Below, in pieces: positions 25,484-34,400 of a DNA stretch of 64,000 nt. Both the position numbers and the translations under genes were made by a program. The notes beneath the pieces are model-generated. The model was given only the letters and a program-made list of their open reading frames with translations, ran no database searches and was not told where the DNA came from. Each line of letters begins with the position of its first letter. Positions within the stretch are counted from its first letter, which is position 1. The DNA is from Bacteroidota bacterium (GTDB taxonomy: Bacteria; Bacteroidota; Bacteroidia; UKL13-3), in assembly GCA_947477885.1 (NCBI GenBank), contig CANJUD010000001.1, positions 172,632 to 236,631 of the forward strand, in the 5' to 3' direction.

Positions 25484-25521
25484 AAAAAGCCCGCTGATAA
25501 TTTTATCGGCGGGCTTTTTTA
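25483..25521. terminator. Displaced ssrA terminator, also usable by the M28 gene
   Basis: Stem 25489-25499 with 25504-25514 (GCCCGCTGATA/TATCGGCGGGC, one G-U) flanked by AAAAAA and TTTTTT. It begins directly after the second copy of the tmRNA 3' end, so before the insertion it would have ended ssrA. It lies between convergent transcripts and works in both directions. Confidence 0.88.
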
Positions 25522-25538
25522 TTATATACTTTTAAAAT

Positions 25539-26537
25539 TTATTTCTCATTATATATAACTTCCATCACCACCTGCCCCACATTTTTTAAGGTGAACTTAC
25601 TGATGTTTTTAATATTGTCGTTATGGGTGTGCCAAGTATGGCTGAAATGGTCGCCAACGCCTTTGTCTTTGGTATATTCTATAATATCAATCACGGGTAT
25701 TTTGGCAATGGTGTTTAAATAGTAATGGTCGTCAATAATTCCATTATTCTCTTCGGCAATAAAATTTGTATAGCCCAATTTATTTCCCATAGCCCAAACT
25801 TTCTCTACGATAGTTGGGGCAAATTCCATCGAACCTTTTTCTTTAACAAACTGTGCATCGGGGGCACCCACCATATCGAGCAAAATTCCATAGGCCGGCA
25901 TATAGTTTTTTACATGTCGGTTCTTGGCCCAGTATTGCGAACCAATACAATAACTATCTTCCATTTGTTCCAACTCACTTTCGCCGGGTTGGCCATAATC
26001 TTCCAAATCGAAAAGTATAATATCAATTCCAATTTCAGTAGGTTTTTGTTTAAGCTGTCGGGCTATTTCTAATAATACACCTACGCCACTTCCACCATCA
26101 TTGGCACCATCAATGGGTTTGTCCTTATCTTTTTCATCTTGGTCGGCAAAGGGGCGTGTATCCCAATGGGCACAAAGCATCACGCGTTTTGTTGCTTGCA
26201 AATTAAATGAACCAATAATGTTTTTACATTGATGTGTTTTACCATCAAAAGTTTTTAAAGGTGCTCCATTTATTTCTACTTTTTCGGCATATTTTTTTAA
26301 TTCTTTTATCAGATAATCCGCACATAGTTTATGACCATTGGTGCTTGGAACCCGTGGGCCAAAATTGCATTGGGCAACCACATAAGCAAAAGCAGTATCG
26401 CCATTAAACTCAGGCGATAATTGCTTGTATGCTGGCACAGCAGGCTGCTCAATAATTTTTGATGGGTCGTCTTTTGGATTGTTTTTGCAGGCTGTAATGG
26501 CAGCAAAAAATAAGGTTATATATAATAGTTTTTTCAT
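25539..26537 (-). CDS. M28 family metallopeptidase / glutaminyl cyclase-like lipoprotein
   Basis: 332 residues from ATG 26537 (MKKLLYITLFFAAITACKNN), a lipoprotein signal with lipobox AITAC. The M28 zinc fold follows: LCAHWDTRPFADQ (His, Asp ligands), GANDGGSGVGVLLE (bridging Asp), LFDLEDYGQPGE (Glu), and HTWHTHNDN near the C-terminus. The LEDYGQPG type is closest to glutaminyl-peptide cyclotransferase-like members, so it may be an aminopeptidase or cyclise N-terminal Gln of exported proteins. Its ATG overlaps the TGA of the upstream PPTase gene (ATGA), so the two are translationally coupled. Confidence 0.9.
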   Translation of the reverse strand: MKKLLYITLFFAAITACKNNPKDDPSKIIEQPAVPAYKQLSPEFNGDTAFAYVVAQCNFGPRVPSTNGHKLCADYLIKELKKYAEKVEINGAPLKTFDGKTHQCKNIIGSFNLQATKRVMLCAHWDTRPFADQDEKDKDKPIDGANDGGSGVGVLLEIARQLKQKPTEIGIDIILFDLEDYGQPGESELEQMEDSYCIGSQYWAKNRHVKNYMPAYGILLDMVGAPDAQFVKEKGSMEFAPTIVEKVWAMGNKLGYTNFIAEENNGIIDDHYYLNTIAKIPVIDIIEYTKDKGVGDHFSHTWHTHNDNIKNISKFTLKNVGQVVMEVIYNEK

Positions 26538-27163
26538 AAAATAGTTTCTATAGCCCACACCAATAAATAATCATTGCTGTGTCGGTAGTGCAAATTAAAG
26601 TGTTTTTCATAAGTTTTCTTATGTATATGCCCCACAAATGTAGCATCATTTTTCAGTATCGTGATATGCTTGATAAAGTCCAGTTCTTTTTGTTCGTAGA
26701 GTTTATATAAGCACTCTTTGCTGCACCATACCATCAGTGCATCTTCGGGTGTTGAGGAGGCCCAGGTTTTTTCTTTTTCGTTCAAAAATTTATGTTTGAT
26801 CCGTTCTACTTTCTCCAATTTGGTTTCTATATCAATCCCTGTATTACAATTACTGATAGAAACTGCAGCATGTGTTTGCGAGTGCGAAACTGATATATAT
26901 ATATTGTCGTGATTAGAAATCATCAATTTTCCAAAATCAGTTTTATATAATTCTATAGTACGATAATCCTTTAAAATTGTTCCAAGCAAAATTCGTGTAG
27001 CGAGCCACTGTCGGTGGTTTTCGGGATGTGTAAATAAATCGGGCTTGCTTTTATCTATTATATTTCCGGGCAATTGTTTCTCCAAAGAATGTATATCTTC
27101 GGTAATTTCCCACACTGCTATTTGTGTTCCTGTTGGTTGTTCGCATTGCCAAATAATCGGCAT
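26534..27163 (-). CDS. 4'-phosphopantetheinyl transferase
   Basis: 209 residues from ATG 27163 (MPIIWQCEQPTGTQ). A longer frame to 27214 overlaps the upstream Fe-S gene and is rejected. The Sfp/AcpT signature is present: NTGIDIETK (GxD) near residue 110 and WCSKECLYKLYEQ (W/FxxKExxxK) near 155. It moves the phosphopantetheine arm of CoA onto a carrier protein. No carrier protein, NRPS or PKS gene is in the window. Its start is 2 bases after the Fe-S gene stop, and its stop overlaps the M28 start. Confidence 0.88.
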   Translation of the reverse strand: MPIIWQCEQPTGTQIAVWEITEDIHSLEKQLPGNIIDKSKPDLFTHPENHRQWLATRILLGTILKDYRTIELYKTDFGKLMISNHDNIYISVSHSQTHAAVSISNCNTGIDIETKLEKVERIKHKFLNEKEKTWASSTPEDALMVWCSKECLYKLYEQKELDFIKHITILKNDATFVGHIHKKTYEKHFNLHYRHSNDYLLVWAIETIL

Positions 27164-27165
27164 AA

Positions 27166-28470
27166 TTAATTTTCTTTGGTCCAGTCGGCACGGGCACTTT
27201 GAGCCATTTGCCAAGGAGCACCATTGTTTTCCATATTGGTGAACGTGAGGTTAAGTTCTTGCGGTGCTTCACTTTTTTCCATCACCAAGAAGCGACGCAT
27301 ATCTACAATTATTTCAACAGGATTTATATTCACGGGGCAAATTTCAGCACAGGCATTACAGGTAGTACAGGCCCATAATTCTTCAGCAGAAATATAGGAA
27401 TGTAGATTTTTTTCATCAGCTACAAATTCCCCATTTTTATCAATATTTTTTCCTACGTCTTCAAGTCTGTCTCGGGTGTCCATCATCACTTTTCGGGGCG
27501 ATAATAATTTACCTGTAATATTTGCGGGACACACACTGGTGCAGCGTCCACACTCGGTGCATGTATATGCATCCATCAAGTTTTTCCAACTCAAGTCTTG
27601 TATATCTTTTGCACCAAAACTAGTAGGCGGAGTATATCCTTCGGGGGTGGGTGCAGATGGATCCATCATCAATTTTACTTCGGTAGTCACACTGCTCATA
27701 TTGGTTAGTTCACCTTTGGGTTCCAAATTACTATAATAGGTATTTGGGAAAGCCAAAATAATATGAAAGTGTTTGCTGAAAGGCAGGTAATTCATAAAGG
27801 CAAATATGCCTAGTATATGTCCCCACCAACAGATACGTTCGAACATAATCAGATTGCTTTCGCTCATGCCATTAAACAGGGAAACCAATATATTCGAAAC
27901 AGGGAAAAATCCTGCTTGCACAAAATGCTCGCTGCCCATATTCTGCAATGATTTGTCTACTGCATTTAATAATAATAAACAGGTCATTAATATAATTTCT
28001 ATAATAAGAATAGTAGCCGCATCACGCACAGGGAATGCACGCATCTCGAAACCAGAAAAGCGTTTCACTTTAAGCACATGTCTGCGAATCAAGAACAAAA
28101 TACAGGAAACCAAAACCAATAAAGCTAGCACTTCAAAAAAGGCCATCATGCCATTATATAATATACCCAATATTCCTGCAAGTGCTCGGTGGGTGCCAGC
28201 CACACCATCAATTAAAATCTCGAGCACCTCTATATTAATGAGCACAAAACCAGCATATACGAATAAATGTAACAAAGCAGGTATGGGTCGTGTAAACATT
28301 TTGCCCTGACCCAATGCCACCATAAACATGGTACGCCAACGTTCACTGCTATTACCACTCAAGTCCACATCGCGGCCCAATAATATATTACGCCTTATCT
28401 TACCTATGTTGCGGGCAAATAGCCATGCCGAGGCTGCCAGAATGATTGCAAAAATAATTTGTTGTACCAT
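27166..28470 (-). CDS. Membrane-bound 4Fe-4S dicluster oxidoreductase (HdrD/GlpC-like)
   Basis: 434 residues. The N-terminal half has about five or six transmembrane helices in the NarI/cytochrome b-like style. The C-terminal half carries two ferredoxin-type clusters: CTECGRCTSVCP near residue 305 and CTTCNACAEICP near 375. It would pass electrons between the membrane quinone pool and a soluble partner. In many Bacteroidota the next gene encodes a CCG-domain Fe-S protein as partner; here the next gene is a phosphopantetheinyl transferase. A box-like TTACTTTGC lies upstream (about 28477-28485, minus strand). Confidence 0.88.
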   Translation of the reverse strand: MVQQIIFAIILAASAWLFARNIGKIRRNILLGRDVDLSGNSSERWRTMFMVALGQGKMFTRPIPALLHLFVYAGFVLINIEVLEILIDGVAGTHRALAGILGILYNGMMAFFEVLALLVLVSCILFLIRRHVLKVKRFSGFEMRAFPVRDAATILIIEIILMTCLLLLNAVDKSLQNMGSEHFVQAGFFPVSNILVSLFNGMSESNLIMFERICWWGHILGIFAFMNYLPFSKHFHIILAFPNTYYSNLEPKGELTNMSSVTTEVKLMMDPSAPTPEGYTPPTSFGAKDIQDLSWKNLMDAYTCTECGRCTSVCPANITGKLLSPRKVMMDTRDRLEDVGKNIDKNGEFVADEKNLHSYISAEELWACTTCNACAEICPVNINPVEIIVDMRRFLVMEKSEAPQELNLTFTNMENNGAPWQMAQSARADWTKEN

Positions 28471-28580
28471 TGGTTTGCAAAGTAAGGGCTTATGGGGTTA
28501 AAAGGCAAATGTTAAAATAAAACTTAAGGAGAGATTATCATAATCTATTGGGAACTTTAAGCTCAAAAATATATTATTTC

Positions 28581-28608
28581 AACCTCAAAATATTCATAAT
28601 TTGAGGTT
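28581..28608. terminator. Hairpin past the E1-like/nitroreductase gene
   Basis: Perfect 9 bp arms 28581-28589 and 28600-28608 in the 186-base gap between 28470 and 28657. On the minus strand it follows the gene ending at 28657 by about 50 bases, but the T run after it is poor, so it is only a possible terminator. The rest of the gap holds nothing I recognise. Confidence 0.4.
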
Positions 28609-28656
28609 TATTTATTTTCAGGGTGAGCTAGCAATCAGTAATAGCTATTATATATA

Positions 28657-30894
28657 TCACTTTACCACCAACACATCCTCCAAAGGTATCCGCTGCGACA
28701 TAGCAGCAGGCGGGGCGTATGATAGTTTACAGAAGAATATTTCAGCAGCTCCCTCGGGTGTGCCCAATATGTCACGCCAGCGTTTTCTCAAATCTTTCAG
28801 TTTTTCTATTTCTTGCTTGCTGAAATAAGAAACCGTATTGGTCTCTATTCGCATAAAGAAATAACATAATGCAACGAAAGGATGCACCGCCAATTTGCTC
28901 TCGGTAGCCGATAACCAAAACCGTTCGAGTGCCAGGCCGCCATTGTAGAAATTAGTTGAATCGAGTTGGGGCATGGTAATTAATCCCACAGCAGAACTCG
29001 CCAATAATTGTTTGCGAGACATATCGCCCAAGGCATTGCCACCAATCTTTTTTACAAACGAGGCCACCGACCACGAATTGGCAATCTTAAATCCTATTCT
29101 TTCTTTGGCTGTAATATCAAATAAATCGAGTTCAATTCCATAAGGTCTTTCCAGTGCTTCTTTCCTATTCCAACGTATCTCGCTCATCATTTCGTTGAAC
29201 AAAAATTTATTGAGAAAACGTATAATATCTGCTTCGGCAATTATATCTGCAATCTTTATAATAGCGTCTCTATTATCTATTAAAGTTAATGTAGCTGTAG
29301 GTATTGACTCTACTGCATGCAACAAGCCTTCTTTGTGCTCGGGTTTTAATATAGTTAAGCTGCTATTATTCCTGTTCGATTGGCGAATTTTAATACTATT
29401 ATAATGTTGAGGATGATATATAGTTTCTATTCCGGAACTATCTTTTGTGGTGAATATAAATTTCACTGCAAACTCCTTGTTTTGTAAATTTAATAATTCT
29501 TTTTTTACACCATAACTCTCATGATATGCCGATAAAATTAAATTTTCGGTGGCACACCCCAAGGCCATAATCGCTGCCCAATCATTCAAATCTGTGTAAG
29601 GACTGCAACGTGTTTTATTCAAGTATAATAATAGCGTATTACCCGAACTTGCCCACTGCCAAGGCTGTGCATTGCCGCCCGATGGAGCCGTGATGGCATC
29701 GCTCACAATTTTTTCTATAATAGCTTTTTCTATTATAGTTGAAGCATTATCTTCGGGTGTTATAATCGCATCAATATTTATATCATCTGTTGTTTCAGAA
29801 ACTATAGTTTCTTGTTCTTTAGCTTCTGCATCTTTAATTAAGTTTTCTATATCAATAGAATACCTTCCTGACGACTTAAATTGATCTAATAATATTCGTC
29901 TCACCACATCGGTAGTCATACCGCTTCCAAAGCTTACAGCCGATGACAGTTGGGGCCACCCTGTAATTGTTTCTTCTATCTCTAGCAAAGATGCCCTGAG
30001 CCTAGTCGACATGGTTTCTTCATTAACGATTTGATATAGATATGGGATTTTTTGTTCGGGTGTTAAGCTTCTTAGTTTATCGATATCATCAATATCTGTA
30101 AGTCCGTGAAATATTTCCCGATTAGGCTCCAAATCGAAACGTTCTATGTCAATCAATCCCTTGTCGCTAGTGTCCATTACTACGGGTATTTTTAATTCTC
30201 TACACTTATAGCGAACATTAAACTTCTCATAAAAACTATCACACTCTTCTATACACACATCGACGTTTCCGTCTTTGGTTAAAAAGTCTATAATATTTTC
30301 ATCCTTAATTCCATCATGATAACATATTACATTGATGAAGGGATCTATTTCGGCAATTTCGCGTGCACATATCATTGTTTTTTTCATTCCCAAATTCTGA
30401 ATTCCGGTTTTTATGCGGTTCAGATTGGAGAGTTCCAGTTCATCAAAATCGGCTAGTCTTAATTCGTTGCATATTCTTTCCGACGCCACCGTTATTGCAA
30501 TCGCATGGCCTACTGACAAGCCAACAATTCCAATTTTTTTACTATGCAAAAGTGCTTGCTCTTCGTGGGTAATCTTATATTTATTTCTGATGGTTCTAAG
30601 TTCAATAAATTCTTTTTCAAAAACTGTATGAACTAATTTATTGGACCAGGGATAATATATCCATAAACCATAATTTTCGGGAAGTGTTCCGTTTAAATAT
30701 TCGGTGATTAATTTATCACTATGTTCCGCAGTTAATTTAAGTTTTGGGTTTTGTAATTTCACCAATTCTTTTAACTGACCAACTATATTATCTATAATAA
30801 TTGAACTAGGAAAAAGCTTCTCAAAAATGTCTTTATCAGACGGTATTCTAATATCTATAATGTGGGGTCTATATATTAAATTAGAATCAATCAT
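28657..30894 (-). CDS. Rv1355c-like fusion of E1/ThiF-like and nitroreductase domains
   Basis: 745 residues. Residues about 110-330 form a ThiF/E1-like nucleotide-binding domain (KKIGIVGLSVGHAIAITVAS, then ADFDELELSNLNR, with CIEECDSFYEKF and VVMDTSDKGLID following). Residues about 385-700 form a nitroreductase-like flavin domain (VSDAITAPSGGNAQPWQWAS is the FMN-binding opening; FNEMMSEIRW and YNGGLALERFWL follow). The same pairing is known from Mycobacterium Rv1355c, whose function is not established. The E1 part lacks the Cys pairs used for zinc in MoeB/ThiF as far as I can see. It lies 21 bases after cdd on the minus strand and probably shares its transcript. Confidence 0.85.
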   Translation of the reverse strand: MIDSNLIYRPHIIDIRIPSDKDIFEKLFPSSIIIDNIVGQLKELVKLQNPKLKLTAEHSDKLITEYLNGTLPENYGLWIYYPWSNKLVHTVFEKEFIELRTIRNKYKITHEEQALLHSKKIGIVGLSVGHAIAITVASERICNELRLADFDELELSNLNRIKTGIQNLGMKKTMICAREIAEIDPFINVICYHDGIKDENIIDFLTKDGNVDVCIEECDSFYEKFNVRYKCRELKIPVVMDTSDKGLIDIERFDLEPNREIFHGLTDIDDIDKLRSLTPEQKIPYLYQIVNEETMSTRLRASLLEIEETITGWPQLSSAVSFGSGMTTDVVRRILLDQFKSSGRYSIDIENLIKDAEAKEQETIVSETTDDINIDAIITPEDNASTIIEKAIIEKIVSDAITAPSGGNAQPWQWASSGNTLLLYLNKTRCSPYTDLNDWAAIMALGCATENLILSAYHESYGVKKELLNLQNKEFAVKFIFTTKDSSGIETIYHPQHYNSIKIRQSNRNNSSLTILKPEHKEGLLHAVESIPTATLTLIDNRDAIIKIADIIAEADIIRFLNKFLFNEMMSEIRWNRKEALERPYGIELDLFDITAKERIGFKIANSWSVASFVKKIGGNALGDMSRKQLLASSAVGLITMPQLDSTNFYNGGLALERFWLSATESKLAVHPFVALCYFFMRIETNTVSYFSKQEIEKLKDLRKRWRDILGTPEGAAEIFFCKLSYAPPAAMSQRIPLEDVLVVK

Positions 30895-30915
30895 TGCGTT
30901 ATTATAATATATATT

Positions 30916-31407
30916 TTAACCACGTTCGGGCTGCACTTTCAGCTCAAATTGGAAAGGCATTAAGTCTTTTATTCCTGATAGTTGATAAATTTTTGCATCG
31001 TTACCATATAATAATAATTTTATAAGGCTACCCTGCTTTTTTTCGTATTCTATCATGGCTTGCATGCAGGCTCCGCAAGGAATTACAGGGTTTTCCGTTT
31101 TCCATTTATCACTTCGTGCAGCTATAGCAATTTCTATAATAGTTCCATTTGGATAGGTGTGCCCAGCATGATATATAGCAGTGCGCTCAGCACATAAACC
31201 TGATGGGTAAGCAGCATTTTCTTGATTACTTCCTGAAAGCACTTCGCCTGTTCTCATTTGCAAAGCACAACCCACATAAAATTCTGAATAAGGAGCATAT
31301 GCTTGTTGTGTGGCAGCAATTGCAAGTTTTATAAGATTTTTCTGAACAGCATTCAACTCATCAAGAGCCAATTCTTTGTATACAATTTTAAGTTCTTTGT
31401 GTTGCAA
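30916..31407 (-). CDS. cdd: Cytidine deaminase
   Basis: 163 residues, homotetrameric type. Deaminates cytidine and deoxycytidine to the uridines in pyrimidine salvage. The zinc site is visible: GLCAERTAIYHAG (Cys ligand and catalytic Glu) and VIPCGACMQAM (PCxxC). The substrate-binding AYAPYSEFYVGCAL precedes them. The start ATG 31407 is 15 bases after the sprA stop, so it is cotranscribed downstream of ruvA and sprA. Confidence 0.93.
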   Translation of the reverse strand: MQHKELKIVYKELALDELNAVQKNLIKLAIAATQQAYAPYSEFYVGCALQMRTGEVLSGSNQENAAYPSGLCAERTAIYHAGHTYPNGTIIEIAIAARSDKWKTENPVIPCGACMQAMIEYEKKQGSLIKLLLYGNDAKIYQLSGIKDLMPFQFELKVQPERG

Positions 31408-31422
31408 AATATATAATACTAT

Positions 31423-34400
31423 TTATTGTAAAGTATACCTTGCTGTTACCCCAAACTGCACATTGGTAGTAGGGAAAGAGTTGGTAGTATAGGGTTTTGA
31501 TAGGCGTTGATCGTAATATATACGAATCAATACTTTATCGCTGGCTTGATAATCGATAGTAGGTTTGATGCTGATTATTTTCATACCTGCTGTTGGAGTA
31601 TTTGTATTGTCAAATTTTCGAATAGTTGTCCAGTTATCACGAACAGAAAAATCGAAACGGAAGCTAGCATCATTTGGTAAGTATAATTTACGTCCTTGAA
31701 ACTTAATAAAACCAATGGTCAATCCTTTTTTGCGGAAACCGGCACCTATTACAATCTCTTGCGTTTTCATTTCCTGCAACTGTGGGTTCACGGGTACTAA
31801 GGTCAGCATCCTTTCTTTCTTCAATTCAAACTTAAACGTGAAGCTATTGGTAAAGGTCATATCAATACCGATAAGTGGCGAGAACCGTTCAGCAATGGTT
31901 ACATTTTGAAGGGAGAGCTTAGGCTCTAATGTATAAGTAGTTCCAACGCCTCTGCTGGCAGCTGCAGAATCGACCGAGTAACCCAGTGATGAACCAAAAC
32001 CTCCTACCGAATAAGTAGAAGAGTATGCATGTGAAATACTCAGATTCGGAATTATTTTTTTGATAGCAGGAATTTTGCTAAGACCATTCCAAGTTACACG
32101 CCACGAGGCACTAGGTATTTTCGGGAACAAATCTGCTTTATAATTAATGGGGTTTCTGCCACTGTACGCCATTAAGAAAGCATGCACTATTACATCATGC
32201 TGCAAAGGTGAATACCCCATAGGATAATGGGTTGAGTTATCAATGCCCGAAGTTCTTTCTTCTGCAGTTTGCAGTCGTTGGGCAATAGTATATCTTTGAT
32301 CGAGCATTTTGTTAAATACATCCGACTCGTTTGGAGTGCTTTTACTAAAAGCTGTGCGTATAATATTATAAGTCATGCTAAAGTTTCCATTTTGCAGCGG
32401 AGCATAGTCTTGATAGTGCCCGAAGGAATCTTGGGTAAAGAAACTTTGATAAGAAGTAGTCATCGATCGCTGAAAAGTAAGTTGTATCCTAAAATCGTTG
32501 AACGGCTCAACGGTAGCTTGCATATTAAACTGCTGGCTCGTTGTTCGCATATTGGGGTTATTAACCCCTCTGCCCCCTGCAAGCCAACCATTATCAGCTG
32601 CTCTGTATTTTAAAGAAGTATCTTGGCTTCCGGTAATGAAGGCCCACCCGGGAGCCATCAGGTCAAAATTTTGCCCAAAATATTTTGGTTTAGGCAAGAA
32701 ACCAGGTAAGGAGGTACCCCTATTTTCGGTATAAGTGAAGTTGATATTTTTCACCATCATAATAAGTCTCACCGTATGCTCAGCCAATGATAATAGTGGA
32801 TTTTTACTATTGGGTGTCGGTGTGTCATCAACCTTGGAAGTATCCTCATCTGTTTTTTTCTTCGGATCTTTTGGACCGGGGGGTTTGGGTTTTACTTTGG
32901 GTGGTGGCGGTGTTCGTTTTTTACCACTTGCAACTTCTTCAAAAAATTTAATTTTATTATATAATTGCTGCATATTGAATTGCCCTGTGAGCGAATTGTT
33001 TTTAGAATTCGCAATCGTATTTCCTATGCTGTCTTGCTGCCCAGGAGGGCCTTGGCTCCATGAATAATTAACACTGGAGCGGGCGGTCATACTAATAAAG
33101 TTAGTAAGCGGGAATTTGTTGAATGGCACGGTATAACTTAGGTTCCCAATTTGATTGAACTGGGTAATACGACCAAAGTGTTTGAGGTTGTTTAATATAG
33201 AGTCGTGTGCATCGCCTGAGCGTCGGTATACTACTCCAATAGGCTCGTCAATACGGGCATTGATAATGGCATTATAGTCAAATTTAAGAGCTTTGGTCAA
33301 ATCCCATTTCACATCAAATTGCCGCGAGTTGGTGAAATTCTTATCGTACAAAGTGGCTATTTGTGTATTTTGTTTATCGTTTACCCGGTTCACCATTTCA
33401 CCATAACGTCTGTCGGCATTTGTGATAATATTTATAGACTGGGGTTTGTAGTAAAAATTAAAATCACGGATTAACTGCAAGTACTTCGATTTGAAATATT
33501 TCTTGAAAGGCTCAACGGGCTTGGCTTGCGATTGGAATGAATAGTTTAATTTTAGATTATATAGTTTCACCCTGTTCGATTCTATCAACTGATTTCGCTG
33601 GTAAAATTCATTGAAAGCATATGACAAATTAAAGTTCTCGATGCTATAAAACTTTTTCTTTTTATTGCCCATCAAATTTTTGTGTACGTTTGATACATTC
33701 CACCCTCGCTTTATAGTAAGGTCGTCGGCATTATATTTAATAGCGGCCCTATCATCTGCGGGCGTAACATTGAGCACACTGCTCATTGGAATATCGGGAT
33801 TTAACGGATAAAAATGTGGCCGAATCAATGTTTGGTTATATCCATAATAAAATGGGATACTCACACCAAATTTGGCAGGGAAAAATTTGCCCAATTCCAA
33901 CATGGTATTCAAATCGAAATTAGAAGTGGTATTGCGGGCTCGGTCGTTCAATTTTTTATCAATCCCGCCATAGCCCACAGTAGTAATATTGCCAGCCATA
34001 TTCAATGTGCCGATATCAGCTAATTTTATCACACTTCTGGCTGTCGCTGCCCAGCCACCAGGGTTTTCAAAGCCACTCACCCTTAACTCATTCACCCATA
34101 CTTCGCCGCATTTTGATAGTCCGTCATCGGCAGGGTTGTCAAACTGTTTTGGGTTTCGAACACCAATTAAAATTACCCGAATATTGCTCATATCTGGTAT
34201 ACCATTTACGGCTATTCTTCTTCCATCAACTTTTATATCTTCGAAATAATTATTTGAGCCTCCTTGCTTTATCCGCAATACTTTCAAATCGTAGAATGCA
34301 GCTATATCCACCACCAGCTCATTATCACCCCTCCATATATCATTTTCGTTTGTTTGCCCCCAATTCGTCAGCTTTAAAGGGATTTCATATTCATAATAGT

